Source: Pectobacterium brasiliense (lineage in GTDB: Bacteria; Pseudomonadota; Gammaproteobacteria; Enterobacterales; Enterobacteriaceae). Taken from it: a stretch of 64,000 nt of DNA. Numbering within the stretch: the stretch's first letter is position 1; the number at the start of each line of letters is the position of its first letter. Where the stretch lies: assembly GCF_013449685.1 (NCBI RefSeq), contig NZ_JACDSF010000009.1:1-64000 (forward strand), given 5' to 3'. The position numbers and the translations under genes are program-made. The notes under the pieces are model-generated. The model saw only the letters and a program-made list of their open reading frames with translations. It was not told the origin of the DNA and did not search any database. Of the stretch, positions 13,034 through 23,739 are shown piece by piece.

Positions 13034-13228
13034 TCATTCTGGCCGGAAGATCCCGATAATCTCGTTAGCCTGTGGGACGGATGCCGTCGTGGGCTCATCT
13101 GCCTGACTTTGGCGATATCCGCACTTCACACACACCACAACCTCGACATCATCCTCTCGTCCAACTGCCAGCGTGTCCTGAGCCTGACACGTCGGGCACA
13201 CGGCCCCTGCAATAAAGCGTTTACGCAT
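13034..13228 (-). CDS. yheV: YheV-family small zinc-ribbon-like protein
   Basis: A 64-residue protein with two cysteine pairs, CPTC near residue 11 and CVKC near 33, spaced as in a zinc ribbon. It matches YheV in length and in position between slyD and kefB. Function is unknown. The kefB gene ends 237 bases upstream, with a palindromic repeat between them. Confidence 0.9.
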   Translation of the reverse strand: MRKRFIAGAVCPTCQAQDTLAVGREDDVEVVVCVKCGYRQSQADEPTTASVPQANEIIGIFRPE

Positions 13229-13260
13229 GATAACTCCAATTTATCGCCGTTCTAAAACCT

Positions 13261-13466
13261 AGAACCTATTCTACTAGGCGTTATTGGCGCAGACAGTTTG
13301 GACTCGGACAGCGCGCAGAAACCGGAGCGTACACGTAGTACGTGAGGATTTATTCGCTTCGCTCACCCTACGGGCCGCCCCAAGAGGCGTTCAAACGCAA
13401 TTGCGTTTGTGCGAGCACTGCCCAGGTTCAAAATGGCAAGTAAAATAGCCTAGAGAATAGGTTCTT
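13261..13466. repeat. Palindromic MITE-like element with inverted ends
   Basis: The left end AGAACCTATTCTACTAGGC and the right end, read on the other strand as AGAACCTATTCTCTAGGC, are near-perfect inverted repeats about 206 bases apart. The interior holds a perfect palindrome, AAACGCAATTGCGTTT, and another near CACGTAGTACGTG. There is no ORF. The right end reaches into the kefB stop codon. The architecture is that of a non-autonomous palindromic mobile repeat, like ERIC or YPAL elements, but I do not identify it with either family. Confidence 0.7.
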
Positions 13467-15276
13467 ACTCGTCGTCTTCATCCCACACACTAGGCCGACG
13501 GCGCTCGCGCAGCATTTCCCGCTGGAAAATATCCTCTAGCTCACGGCGTGCCTCTTTCACACGGGAGATTTGAGCGACATCCCCCGTCAGTTGCGGCATC
13601 AATTCACGCAGCATGCGCATATCCAGACGGCGGAAATGCTGTTGCGCACGCATCGCCTGATGGGGGTGCATGCCGACCGTCACCAGCGTTTTCCGCCCTA
13701 GCTCCAGCGCGCTGGAAAAGGTTTCGCGCGAGAAATGTTTTACACCTGTCTGTAACAACTCATGGGCTTCAACACGCCCGCGTGCCCGCGCCAGAATCTC
13801 CAGATTTGGAAAGTGTTGCTGGCATAGATGCACAATCTCCATCGTATCTTCTGGTGCATTACAGGTGATCACGATTGAGCGCGCTTTATCCGCCCCCGCC
13901 GAGCGCAGTAGTTCCAGCTCCGTGGCATCGCCATAATAAACCTTATAACCATAGCTGCGCATCAGGCTCACGGCACTGATATCGCGTTCCAGAACGGTAA
14001 TCCGCATTTTGTTCGCCATTAATAAGCGACCAATCACCTGTCCGAAACGCCCGAAGCCCACCACGATCACCTGCGGTTCGTCATCCTCGACATACGGTTT
14101 CTCATCCGGCACATCCTGCACGTTGTAACGACGCACCAGAATGCGGTCGATCAACTGCATCAGCAGCGGCGTCGTCATCATTGATAGCGTCACTGTCACC
14201 AGCAACAGCGGCAGTTGCTCACCTTTCAATACGTTGAATGAAGCCGCCGCGGAAAACAGGACGAAAGCGAACTCGCCGCCCTGACTCAGTACCCCAGCAA
14301 ACTGCAAGCGCTCGGAGCGGCGCATACGATTAATCCGCGCAAGGACATACAGTACGGCCGCTTTCACCGCCACCAGCACCAATACCGCAACCATAATCTT
14401 CACGATGTGGGTGTAGAGGATGCCGAGATTCAGCGCCATTCCTACAGAGATAAAAAACAGGCCAAGCAGCAAACCTTTGAACGGCTCAATCGCGATTTCC
14501 AGTTCATGCCGATACTCACTTTCCGCCAGCAGAATACCGGCGATAAAGGTGCCTAACGCCATGGAAAGCCCTAATGCTTCCATAAACAGCGCAGAGCCGA
14601 GCACCAGCAACAACGCGGCGGCGGTGAACACCTCGCGCACGCCGGATGCCGCAATAAAACGGAACAGCGGACGCACCAGATAGCGGCCGCCGATTAACAT
14701 CCCGAGAAACGCAGCGACTTTCAGACCAATCCGCTCCCAATCGCCAAAATCACCCTGCACACCAGCCAGAATCGGAATCAGCGCTAACGCAGGGATAACC
14801 GCCAAATCCTGAAACAGCAGAACGGAGAAACCTAATTGCCCCGATTCATTGCGGTTCATGCCCTTTTCGCGCATCAGTTGCAGCGCCATGGCCGTTGACG
14901 ACATCGCCAACCCCACGCCACCAATCAGCGCGGACTGCCACGAGAAATCCGTCAGATACAGGGCGCCGCCTAAAATCAGCGCACTCAGTGCGACCTGAGC
15001 CGCCCCCACGCCAAAGATCGAGCGGCGCAGCGTCCAGAGCTTGGACGGATTCAGTTCCAGACCAATGATAAACATCAGGAAAACGACACCCAGCTCCGAG
15101 AAATGCAGGATGGCTTCCACGTCACGGATAAAGCCAAGCCCCCACGGGCCAATGGCGATCCCAGCGATCAAATAGCCCAGTACGGCACCAATCCCTAATC
15201 GGGCAGCGATCGGTACGGCGACTACCGCCACAAACAAAAATAAGACGCTGGCGGTCAGTAGCGCAGAACTTTCCAT
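13465..15276 (-). CDS. kefB: Glutathione-regulated potassium efflux antiporter KefB
   Basis: A 603-residue CPA2 antiporter. About a dozen membrane segments span residues 5-385, including [21 protein letters not shown] and the [12 protein letters not shown] segment. A cytosolic RCK/TrkA-N domain follows, with a [10 protein letters not shown] dinucleotide motif near 410, then a charged tail. In E. coli it releases potassium and acidifies the cytoplasm on electrophile-glutathione adduct binding. The start MESSALL is 1 base after the kefG stop. The stop codon coincides with the edge of a palindromic repeat. Confidence 0.95.
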   Translation of the reverse strand: MESSALLTASVLFLFVAVVAVPIAARLGIGAVLGYLIAGIAIGPWGLGFIRDVEAILHFSELGVVFLMFIIGLELNPSKLWTLRRSIFGVGAAQVALSALILGGALYLTDFSWQSALIGGVGLAMSSTAMALQLMREKGMNRNESGQLGFSVLLFQDLAVIPALALIPILAGVQGDFGDWERIGLKVAAFLGMLIGGRYLVRPLFRFIAASGVREVFTAAALLLVLGSALFMEALGLSMALGTFIAGILLAESEYRHELEIAIEPFKGLLLGLFFISVGMALNLGILYTHIVKIMVAVLVLVAVKAAVLYVLARINRMRRSERLQFAGVLSQGGEFAFVLFSAAASFNVLKGEQLPLLLVTVTLSMMTTPLLMQLIDRILVRRYNVQDVPDEKPYVEDDEPQVIVVGFGRFGQVIGRLLMANKMRITVLERDISAVSLMRSYGYKVYYGDATELELLRSAGADKARSIVITCNAPEDTMEIVHLCQQHFPNLEILARARGRVEAHELLQTGVKHFSRETFSSALELGRKTLVTVGMHPHQAMRAQQHFRRLDMRMLRELMPQLTGDVAQISRVKEARRELEDIFQREMLRERRRPSVWDEDDE

Positions 15277-15277
15277 A

Positions 15278-15832
15278 CTAGCGCTCCTCTTCAGGTAAAG
15301 GGGAGGATAGCCATTCACCGTAAGCTCTGGCTTGACTCGATAACACATCGGGCTGTAAACGACGTGCCCAGTAAACAATCATGGGGCGCATCCAATGCAT
15401 ACGGCACAGGGCGGCCGTCAGCTCAAACGGGCGGAGCAAATCATCCATGGGATAGCGATTGTTACCATCAGCATGATAGGCATCTTCCGGTTCACCGGTT
15501 GTAATCACCGAGCGCCAGTATTTCCCCGCCAGCGCATTCCCGCCGATCCCATTCGCGAATCCGCGCGATAACACCCTATCGAGCCACTCTTTCAGCAGCG
15601 CCGGACAGCTATAGGTGTAAAACGGATGTTGGAAAACAATGACCTGATGCTCACGCAGCAACTGTTGTTCGTGATGAATATCGATAAAAAAATCAGGATA
15701 GAGTGCGTAAAGATCGTGCACGGTTACATTCGCCAACTGCTGCGCCGGTTGCAATAAGACCCGGTTTGCTACCGAGTCCTGTGGTTCCGGATGGGCATAC
15801 AGCAGCAAAATCTTCGGTGGCTGCGACATCAT
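15278..15832 (-). CDS. kefG: KefG, quinone oxidoreductase-like ancillary subunit
   Basis: A 184-residue flavodoxin-fold protein of the NQO1 type, matching E. coli KefG in length; visible segments include [16 protein letters not shown] and [19 protein letters not shown]. KefG binds the KefB carboxy-terminal domain and is needed for full channel activity. The start MMSQPPK has a GGAGGGG ribosome site; upstream codons in frame do not. It is 1 base from kefB, so the two form an operon. Confidence 0.94.
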   Translation of the reverse strand: MMSQPPKILLLYAHPEPQDSVANRVLLQPAQQLANVTVHDLYALYPDFFIDIHHEQQLLREHQVIVFQHPFYTYSCPALLKEWLDRVLSRGFANGIGGNALAGKYWRSVITTGEPEDAYHADGNNRYPMDDLLRPFELTAALCRMHWMRPMIVYWARRLQPDVLSSQARAYGEWLSSPLPEEER

Positions 15833-15954
15833 TCCCCTCCAAAGCGTCGTCATAATAATCGTTTTCCGTTACCATGCAGCGCAACGACTAAAAACAGGAC
15901 ACCGCGTGTCCTGAGATGTCCATAATTTAACATACTCTGAACATACGGCGCTTT

Positions 15955-17025
15955 ATGATTGTTTTCTCTTCGCTGCAAATTCGACGTGGTGTACGCGTTC
16001 TGATCGACAACGCGACAGCAACGGTTAATCCCGGCCAGAAAGTCGGTCTGGTTGGCAAAAACGGCTGTGGTAAATCTACGCTGCTGTCATTACTGAAAGG
16101 CGAAATCAGCGCCGACGGTGGCAGCGCAACATTTCCGCAAAACTGGTCATTGGCGTGGGTCAATCAGGAAACGCCTGCGTTGGACAAACCCGCGCTGGAC
16201 TACGTGATTGACGGCGACCGCGAGTTTCGCCAACTGGAAGCCGCGTTGCAGACCGCCAACGAAGAGAACGACGGTAACGCAATTGCCACGCTGCACGGTA
16301 AGTTGGATGCGATTCAGGCTTGGACGATTCAGGCCAGAGCATCAAGCCTGCTCAATGGGCTAGGATTTTCTCAGTCACAGCTACAACAGCCCGTCAGCGC
16401 CTTTTCCGGCGGCTGGCGGATGCGTCTGAATCTGGCACAGGCGTTAATCTGCCGTTCAGATCTGCTATTGCTGGATGAACCGACCAACCACCTCGATCTG
16501 GATATGCGTCAGGCGTTGACCGAAGCGTTAATCGATTTTGAAGGTGCGCTGGTTGTCGTCTCGCACGATCGACACCTGATCCGTTCTACTACGGACGATC
16601 TCTATCTGGTACACGACCAGAAAGTAGAACCGTTCGACGGTGATTTGGAAGACTACCAGCAGTGGCTGGTCGGCCTGCAACGTCAGGAAAATGCGGCTGA
16701 TGAAATGCCAAAAGAAAATGCCGCCAACAGCGCGCAAGGTAGAAAAGATCAAAAACGCCGCGACGCCGAGTTGAGAACGCAAACGCAGCCGCTGCGCAAA
16801 CAGATAACCAAGCTTGAACAGCAGATGGAAAAGCTGGGGGAAACGCTCGCAGCACTGGAAGCTCGACTGGCGGACAGCGCCATCTATGACATCAGCCGCA
16901 AAGCCGAACTCACCGACTGCCTGCAACAGCAAACCAAAGTCAAAATCGAGCTGGAAGAAACAGAACTGTCCTGGCTGGACGCACAGGAACAGCTAGAGCA
17001 GATGATGCAGAACGATTCGCTTTAA
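15955..17025 (+). CDS. yheS: ABC-F ATPase YheS with large internal in-frame deletion
   Basis: The 356-residue product has only one ABC domain, whereas YheS in E. coli has two and is 637 residues. Residues 1-183 match the first domain (Walker A GLVGKNGCGKST, signature FSGGW, Walker B LLLLDEPTNHLDLD at 170-183). From M184 on (MRQALTEALIDFEGALVVVSHDRH) the sequence is that of the second domain after its own identical Walker B motif, through the charged coiled-coil end. The second Walker A and the interdomain linker are gone. The frame is intact, so a chimeric single-domain protein could be made, but ABC-F proteins need two sites, so function is probably lost or altered. Confidence 0.9.
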   Translation: MIVFSSLQIRRGVRVLIDNATATVNPGQKVGLVGKNGCGKSTLLSLLKGEISADGGSATFPQNWSLAWVNQETPALDKPALDYVIDGDREFRQLEAALQTANEENDGNAIATLHGKLDAIQAWTIQARASSLLNGLGFSQSQLQQPVSAFSGGWRMRLNLAQALICRSDLLLLDEPTNHLDLDMRQALTEALIDFEGALVVVSHDRHLIRSTTDDLYLVHDQKVEPFDGDLEDYQQWLVGLQRQENAADEMPKENAANSAQGRKDQKRRDAELRTQTQPLRKQITKLEQQMEKLGETLAALEARLADSAIYDISRKAELTDCLQQQTKVKIELEETELSWLDAQEQLEQMMQNDSL

Positions 17026-17044
17026 GATTTGTGTCCTGAAAGGC

Positions 17045-17070
17045 ATAGCGAGCGGAAAGCCGCTCGCTAT
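17045..17070. terminator. Hairpin between convergent yheS and the LysE-type gene
   Basis: A perfect 11-bp stem (ATAGCGAGCGG with its complement) and a 4-base AAAG loop lie 20 bases after yheS and 17 before the stop of the opposing gene. There is no strong T run on either side, so termination strength is uncertain. Confidence 0.55.
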
Positions 17071-17086
17071 ACTCGTGAACGAAGCC

Positions 17087-17689
17087 TTAATGCCAAATCA
17101 ACAGCACGCAGGCGGCGGTCAGCAGCCCCATTGACACATTAAAGATAATCCACGCTTTCTTACTGCGCAGCAGTCGCCCAATCATCGTGCCAAACCCAAG
17201 CCAAATGACGCCGGACACCAGATTGACCAGCACAATCCCGATGCTTATCGCGAGCACAGACTGGTTATAGCGTTCCCCCGCCAGACTAAAGCTGGCCACC
17301 GCGCCCAGAGCCATGAGCCACGCTTTCGGGTTCAGGAATTGCAGCAACCACCCCTGATAAAGCCGGATCGGTTTGGGCGGCGCAATGGACGTTTCCAGCC
17401 GTTCGTAAGCCGCCGTGGCGATTTTCCACGCTAGCCAGAGGAGATAGGCACTGCCGAGGACTTTCAGAATAAAATGCAGCGAAGGGTAAATCAGAATCAA
17501 ACCACCGACACCGAATGCCACCAGCAGCAAAATGCTCTGCATGCCCAGCATGATGCCGACCATCAGCCACAGTGAACGCATAAAGCCAAAATTCGCGCCC
17601 GAGGTGGTCAACAGCATATTATTCGGCCCTGGTGTGATGGCCGCTACCCACAAAAACCCCAACATCGAAAGAAATAAACTCAGTTCCAT
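17087..17689 (-). CDS. LysE/RhtB-family amino acid exporter
   Basis: A 200-residue protein with five to six hydrophobic segments. The family signature AAITPGPNNMLLTTSGANFG sits near residue 13-32 and the conserved FLNPKAW near 128. LysE/RhtB proteins export amino acids or derivatives by proton exchange; the substrate here is unknown. The ATG at 17689 (MELSLFLSM) gives the usual family start; GGAG lies about 11 bases upstream. It is inserted between yheS and yheT, which are adjacent in E. coli. Confidence 0.85.
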   Translation of the reverse strand: MELSLFLSMLGFLWVAAITPGPNNMLLTTSGANFGFMRSLWLMVGIMLGMQSILLLVAFGVGGLILIYPSLHFILKVLGSAYLLWLAWKIATAAYERLETSIAPPKPIRLYQGWLLQFLNPKAWLMALGAVASFSLAGERYNQSVLAISIGIVLVNLVSGVIWLGFGTMIGRLLRSKKAWIIFNVSMGLLTAACVLLIWH

Positions 17690-17795
17690 TATTTGTGGGC
17701 GCTCCTGACCCAAATGTCGTACCAACTGGCAGCATCGAAGCTAACAGTGTGATATTGATCGTACAAGAGCCGACAACAAGATTTCTATATCCTTT

Positions 17796-18836
17796 ATGTA
17801 TGACCATTTTCGTCCGCTGAGCGGCGCGCATAACCCGCATCTGCAAACGCTATTACCGCGTCTAATCCGCCGTCATGCGCAATTCTCGCCAGTCTGGCAG
17901 CCGCTTGAATTGCCGGACGGTGATTTCGTCGATCTGGCCTGGAGCGAAGCGCCCGAACAGGCACGCCACAAACCGCGCGTGGTGCTGTTCCACGGGTTAG
18001 AAGGCAGTTTTCATAGCCCCTATGCCCACGGCCTGCTACATGCCTGTAAGCAGCGCGGCTGGCTGGCCGTCATCATGCATTTTCGCGGATGCAGCGGGAA
18101 GCCCAACCGGATGAAGCGCATTTATCATTCCGGCGAAACCAGCGATGCCAGCTATTTCCTGCGCTGGATGCAAGAAACGCTGGGCGATGCCCCTACCGCC
18201 GCCATCGGCGTGTCTCTCGGCGGCAACATGCTGGCCTACCTGCTCGCGCAGCAAGGCGAAGCCTGTTCCCTTTCCGCGGCCGTTATTGTTTCCGCACCAC
18301 TGATGCTCGAACCCTGTAGCCGTCGGATGGAACAAGGCTTCTCCCGCGTCTACCAGCACTACCTGCTGCGCCTGTTGAAACAAAACGCCGGCCGCAAGCT
18401 GGCGGCTTATCCAGATACATTGCCAATTCAGCTACCGCAGTTGAAGCGAATCCGCCAGCTACGCGAGTTTGATGACGTCATTACTTCACGTATCCACGGC
18501 TTCCGCGATGCAGCCGACTACTACCGACGCTGTAGCGCTCTGCCACTATTGCCTCAGATACGTAAACCGCTACTCATCATCCATGCGAAGGACGATCCTT
18601 TCATGACGTCAGAGGTGATTCCCGATCTGTCGCAGCTACCGTCTAATATTGAGTATCAGCTAACGGAACATGGCGGGCATGTTGGCTTCGTCGGCGGAAC
18701 ATTGCTGAAACCGGAAATGTGGCTGGAACAGCGCATTCCCAACTGGCTTAGCCCATTTTTGGACCAGGCCAGCGACTCTTTTCCTTCAGGAACCGTTTTT
18801 ACTCAGGAACCCTTTGAATCAGGAAACATAGCGTGA
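17796..18836 (+). CDS. yheT: YheT alpha/beta hydrolase
   Basis: A 346-residue AB-hydrolase of the YheT/EMB8 family. The oxyanion segment LFHGLEGS is near residue 68, the nucleophile elbow GVSLGGN near 141, the acid in HAKDDPF near 267 and the histidine in EHGGHVGF near 294, so the triad is complete. The natural substrate is unknown, though esterase activity is typical. The last 20 residues extend beyond the E. coli form. The stop overlaps the yheU GTG start. Confidence 0.93.
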   Translation: MYDHFRPLSGAHNPHLQTLLPRLIRRHAQFSPVWQPLELPDGDFVDLAWSEAPEQARHKPRVVLFHGLEGSFHSPYAHGLLHACKQRGWLAVIMHFRGCSGKPNRMKRIYHSGETSDASYFLRWMQETLGDAPTAAIGVSLGGNMLAYLLAQQGEACSLSAAVIVSAPLMLEPCSRRMEQGFSRVYQHYLLRLLKQNAGRKLAAYPDTLPIQLPQLKRIRQLREFDDVITSRIHGFRDAADYYRRCSALPLLPQIRKPLLIIHAKDDPFMTSEVIPDLSQLPSNIEYQLTEHGGHVGFVGGTLLKPEMWLEQRIPNWLSPFLDQASDSFPSGTVFTQEPFESGNIA

Positions 18837-19069
18837 TTATTCCCTGGCAACAGCTCGATCCAGAAACGCTGGATAACATCATCGAATCTTTCGTCCTGCG
18901 GGAAGGCACCGATTATGGCGAACAGGAGCGTTCACTGGCGCAGAAAGTGGAAGATATCCGCGGCCAACTCCAGTCTGGCGAGGTGGTGTTGGTGTGGTCT
19001 GAGTTGCATGAAACCCTCAATATCATGCCGCGTAATCAGCTCAATTCTGGAGGACATGCTCCTTATTGA
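18833..19069 (+). CDS. yheU: YheU family protein
   Basis: A 78-residue protein with GTG start overlapping the yheT stop by 4 bases (GTGA). The conserved core [20 protein letters not shown] matches YheU (72 residues in E. coli). Function unknown. Translation is coupled to yheT. Confidence 0.92.
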   Translation: MIIPWQQLDPETLDNIIESFVLREGTDYGEQERSLAQKVEDIRGQLQSGEVVLVWSELHETLNIMPRNQLNSGGHAPY

Positions 19070-19193
19070 GCACGCCGAAAGTCGTGAAAGAACGCGCCAA
19101 ACATGCTAACAATGATGACAATTACGTCTTTTTTGAGGATGCGCGCAGGCCTTCGGTCTACGCGGGCATCGCGATCACGGAGTCACGCACCTT

Positions 19194-20063
19194 ATGTCAC
19201 ATCAGCATCCGATTATTGCGGTTACCGGCTCCAGCGGAGCGGGAACCACAACAACCAGTCTGGCCTTCCGTAAGATTTTCCAGCAGTTTGATCTGCGTGC
19301 CGCCCAGTTAGAAGGCGATAGCTTTCACCGCTATACCCGCCCGGAAATGGATATGGCGATTCGTAAAGCACGTGATTCAGGACGCCACATCAGCTATTTC
19401 GGCCCGGAAGCGAATGATTTCAGCCTGCTGGAACAGTCGTTTATCGAATATGGCCTGCACGGGCGCGGCCAGACGCGTAAATACCTGCATACCTACGATG
19501 AAGCGATTCCCTATAATCAGGTTCCCGGAACATTCACGCCGTGGGAACCAATGCCGGAACCCACCGACATCCTGTTCTATGAAGGGCTACACGGCGGCGT
19601 GGTCACTGAGCAAAACGACGTGGCACAGCATGTGGATTTACTCGTCGGCGTAGTGCCGATCGTCAACCTGGAATGGATTCAAAAGCTGATTCGTGACGTT
19701 AATGAGCGCGGTCACTCGCGTGAAGCGGTGATGGATTCCGTCGTCCGCTCAATGGAAGACTACATCACCTATATCACGCCACAGTTCTCTCGCACACACA
19801 TCAACTTCCAGCGTGTGCCTACCGTGGACACCTCCAACCCGTTCGCTGCCAAATCGATTCCGTCACTGGACGAAAGCTTCGTCGTGATTCATTTTCAGGG
19901 ATTGGACAATATTGATTACCCCTATCTGCTCGCCATGTTGCAGGGGTCCTTTATCTCCCACATCAACACGCTGGTCGTTCCCGGCGGGAAGATGGGGCTG
20001 GCGATGGAATTGATCATGGCGCCGCTGGTGCAGCGGTTAATTGAAGGGAAAACCATCGAATAA
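19194..20063 (+). CDS. prkB: Phosphoribulokinase-like protein PrkB
   Basis: A 289-residue P-loop kinase, the same length as E. coli PrkB. The Walker A motif VTGSSGAGTTTTS is at residues 9-21, followed by EGDSFHRY and a Walker B-like DILFYEGLHGG near 123. It resembles Calvin-cycle phosphoribulokinase, but the physiological substrate in enterobacteria is not known. It follows yheTU by 124 bases. Confidence 0.93.
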   Translation: MSHQHPIIAVTGSSGAGTTTTSLAFRKIFQQFDLRAAQLEGDSFHRYTRPEMDMAIRKARDSGRHISYFGPEANDFSLLEQSFIEYGLHGRGQTRKYLHTYDEAIPYNQVPGTFTPWEPMPEPTDILFYEGLHGGVVTEQNDVAQHVDLLVGVVPIVNLEWIQKLIRDVNERGHSREAVMDSVVRSMEDYITYITPQFSRTHINFQRVPTVDTSNPFAAKSIPSLDESFVVIHFQGLDNIDYPYLLAMLQGSFISHINTLVVPGGKMGLAMELIMAPLVQRLIEGKTIE

Positions 20064-20076
20064 GCATCGAGATACA

Positions 20077-20130
20077 CGGGGCGACCACAGGGGTGAGGCC
20101 TCCCGACGGGAACCTCCCCCGGTGTTTCCA
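20077..20130 (-). repeat. Interspersed hairpin repeat, copy 1
   Basis: Read on the minus strand, the unit runs GGAAACAC...GAGGTTCCCG...GGGA...GCCTC...GTGGTCGCCCC, with an imperfect inner stem between GAGGTTCCC and GGGAGGCCTC. The same unit occurs on the plus strand at 62880-62934 with only scattered differences. It lies between the convergent prkB and yhfA genes, where it could act as a terminator or BIME-like element. Confidence 0.75.
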
Positions 20131-20176
20131 CTAATAACAGGCTTAAGTGACCAGAATGAGTGCCCAGAGAAAGGGA

Positions 20177-20584
20177 TTATTCCAGCACTCTGATTTCGTG
20201 GCTGTGCGTCACCTCAACGGCTTTACCCAGCATCAGTGCCACAGAGCAGTATTTTTCCGCCGACAGTACGACGGCTCGCTCGACAACTTTGTCGGTCAAC
20301 CCTTTTCCCGTCACGATAAAATGCAGATTGATGTGGGTAAATAAACGCGGCGCGTCAGACCGACGCTCTGACGTTAATTTCACTTCACAATCCGCTACAT
20401 CGTTGCGGCCTTTTTGCAGAATCGATACCACATCAATCGCGCTGCATCCCCCTACGGACATCAACACCATTTCCATCGGACTGGGCGCTTTATCACCGGA
20501 ATTGCCGTCCATCAATATCTGATGCCCTGATGCGGATTCGCCCAAAAATGTTAAGCCTTCAACCCATTTTACCCGTGCCTGCAT
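20177..20584 (-). CDS. yhfA: OsmC-family protein YhfA
   Basis: A 135-residue OsmC/Ohr-fold protein. The conserved cysteines are in VGGCSAIDV near residue 47 and EKYCSVA near 113, the redox pair characteristic of peroxidase members. It matches YhfA of E. coli (134 residues) and keeps its position divergent from crp. Its substrate is unproven. Confidence 0.92.
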   Translation of the reverse strand: MQARVKWVEGLTFLGESASGHQILMDGNSGDKAPSPMEMVLMSVGGCSAIDVVSILQKGRNDVADCEVKLTSERRSDAPRLFTHINLHFIVTGKGLTDKVVERAVVLSAEKYCSVALMLGKAVEVTHSHEIRVLE

Positions 20585-20959
20585 GATGCCTCTCCACTAA
20601 AAATTTTTTGAAAATTTATACCGTTACTGTACAAAAACCAGCGTTAATCAGCGCTTTGTCATGCTGAAGCGAGACAACACAAGACACGTCCTTCAAGCTG
20701 TGTTAAAACGAAAACAGAATAGACCTTTTCTGGACAAACCCAGAAACGAAGAAGATGATGGCCTGGCCAGACATACTCCAGCCACGTTTACGGTGCGGCA
20801 AGGCAGCAACCGGAAAATAAAGGGTACAGTGGTTTCAGTATATTCCCTGACGTCATTCTGCCTAGACTGAATTTTATTTTTTTAGCAGTAAAACACGCCG
20901 TACAGGGAACTCTGACCCCTGTAATTTGCGCAGTGAATTACAACAGAGGATGATAGCGA
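20585..20959 (+). promoter_or_regulatory. Divergent yhfA-crp control region
   Basis: A 375-base non-coding interval separates yhfA and crp. In E. coli the matching region carries crp promoters with CRP and Fis sites and a divergent promoter. I see no ORF worth calling, and no site good enough to place with confidence. Confidence 0.45.
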
Positions 20960-21592
20960 ATGGTTCTCGGCAAACCGCAAACAGATCCAACTCTCGAATG
21001 GTTCCTTTCCCATTGTCATATTCACAAGTATCCATCGAAGAGCACGCTGATTCACCAAGGTGAAAAAGCTGAAACGCTTTACTACATCGTGAAAGGCTCT
21101 GTCGCAGTGCTAATCAAAGATGAAGAAGGCAAGGAAATGATCCTCTCCTACCTCAATCAGGGCGATTTTATCGGCGAGCTCGGCCTGTTTGAAGAAGGTC
21201 AGGAACGTAGTGCCTGGGTTCGGGCAAAAACCGCCTGTGAAGTGGCTGAAATTTCCTATAAAAAATTCCGCCAGCTCATCCAGGTTAACCCGGATATCCT
21301 CATGCGTCTGTCTGCGCAAATGGCAAGCAGACTTCAGGTTACCTCTGAGAAAGTCGGCAACCTCGCCTTCCTTGATGTGACCGGCCGTATTGCCCAAACC
21401 CTACTCAACCTGGCCAAACAACCTGATGCCATGACGCATCCAGATGGCATGCAAATAAAAATTACCCGTCAGGAAATTGGGCAAATCGTTGGCTGCTCGC
21501 GTGAAACTGTGGGCCGCATTCTGAAAATGTTAGAAGACCAGAACCTGATCTCTGCACACGGTAAAACGATTGTCGTTTACGGCACTCGCTAA
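20960..21592 (+). CDS. crp: cAMP receptor protein
   Basis: The 210-residue global regulator has its cyclic-nucleotide domain in residues 1-135 (with [20 protein letters not shown], the cAMP phosphate-binding cassette) and a helix-turn-helix near 169-190 ([20 protein letters not shown]). It is nearly identical to the E. coli protein. In soft-rot bacteria CRP activates pectinase genes, so it is a plausible regulator of the pel cluster 5 kb away. A terminator and tandem hairpin repeats follow. Confidence 0.98.
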   Translation: MVLGKPQTDPTLEWFLSHCHIHKYPSKSTLIHQGEKAETLYYIVKGSVAVLIKDEEGKEMILSYLNQGDFIGELGLFEEGQERSAWVRAKTACEVAEISYKKFRQLIQVNPDILMRLSAQMASRLQVTSEKVGNLAFLDVTGRIAQTLLNLAKQPDAMTHPDGMQIKITRQEIGQIVGCSRETVGRILKMLEDQNLISAHGKTIVVYGTR

Positions 21593-21623
21593 GCCCCTGT
21601 CGCTGTACCCTACCAATAAAAAA

Positions 21624-21652
21624 GCGTGAAGCCTCGGCCTCACGCTTTTTTT
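21624..21652 (+). terminator. crp intrinsic terminator
   Basis: GCGTGAAGC and GCCTCACGC form a 9-bp stem with one mismatch and a 4-base loop, followed by seven T residues, 31 bases after the crp stop. Confidence 0.88.
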
Positions 21653-21808
21653 ATGGCGAGCTTCCTGCTCACCACCCTACGGGTCGTTGCTAACGCAACG
21701 CTGAAAAACGTTCCCTACGTTTTTTTATGGCGTGCCATCCCTGGCCGCCACCCTTACGGGCCGTTGCTGACGCAACGTTGAAAAACGTTCCCTACGTTTT
21801 TTTATGGC
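21646..21808. repeat. Tandem terminator-like repeats between crp and argD
   Basis: Two units of 74 and 77 bases (21646-21719 and 21720-21796) and the start of a third begin with TTTTTTTATGGCG. Each contains two hairpins, CGTTGC/GCAACG and AAAAACGT/ACGTTTTT, the second followed by a T run. The units differ most in their central part. They lie between the convergent crp and argD genes and look like duplicated terminators. Confidence 0.75.
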
Positions 21809-21817
21809 GTAACGTAA

Positions 21818-23089
<1,272 letters not shown>

Positions 23090-23163
23090 TCAATAAATAT
23101 GCATAAAAAATCAATCACAGGCAATATTAAATCGGCTACTGAGGAGAATAACTTTCTATATCG

Positions 23164-23739
23164 CTAAATTTTAAGGAAATTATCCAAAAGCTGATGCCCT
23201 TGCTGGCTAAGAATGCTCTCTGGGTGAAACTGCACCCCTTCCAGCGGCAATGCGCGATGGCGAATCCCCATAATCTCATCACGCTTTCCTTCATGTTCGC
23301 TCCAGGCCGTAACTTCAAAGCAATCGGGTAGCGAGGCGGAATCAATAATGAGTGAATGATAACGGGTGACCGTCAACGGCTGCGCCAACCCCGTGAAAAC
23401 CCCCGTATCGCTATGCGCAATCGCTGAGGTTTTTCCGTGCATGACCTGCCGTGCCCGCACCACGCGCGCGCCGAACGCCTGTCCCATCGCCTGATGGCCA
23501 AGACACACGCCCAAAATAGGCAACTTATCGGCAAAGTGACGAATGGCCGCCAATGAAATGCCCGCCTCGTCCGGCGTACAAGGGCCCGGTGAAATAACCA
23601 ACCGCTCAGGCGCAAGCTGTTCAATCTCACGCAGCGTCAGTTCATCATTACGCTTCACCACAACCAGTGCACCAAGCTCACAAAAGTATTGGTAAAGGTT
23701 GTAGGTAAAGGAGTCATAGTTATCGATAATTAGCAGCAT
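23164..23739 (-). CDS. pabA: Aminodeoxychorismate synthase glutaminase subunit
   Basis: A 191-residue class I glutamine amidotransferase. It supplies ammonia to PabB to form 4-amino-4-deoxychorismate for folate. The nucleophile is C79 in ILGVCLGHQ, and the His-Glu pair is in GVQFHPES near the end. It resembles TrpG, but its place before argD identifies PabA. It is the last backbone gene before the island scar. Confidence 0.93.
   Translation of the reverse strand: MLLIIDNYDSFTYNLYQYFCELGALVVVKRNDELTLREIEQLAPERLVISPGPCTPDEAGISLAAIRHFADKLPILGVCLGHQAMGQAFGARVVRARQVMHGKTSAIAHSDTGVFTGLAQPLTVTRYHSLIIDSASLPDCFEVTAWSEHEGKRDEIMGIRHRALPLEGVQFHPESILSQQGHQLLDNFLKI

Noticed and set aside
13229-13464. Whether the palindromic element is an ERIC sequence
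   Set aside because: The ends and core do not match the ERIC consensus I remember, so it is left unnamed.
20593-21592. Absence of yhfK between crp and argD as a possible deletion scar
   Set aside because: The gap is filled by tandem repeats, but I cannot tell a loss here from a gain in the E. coli lineage.
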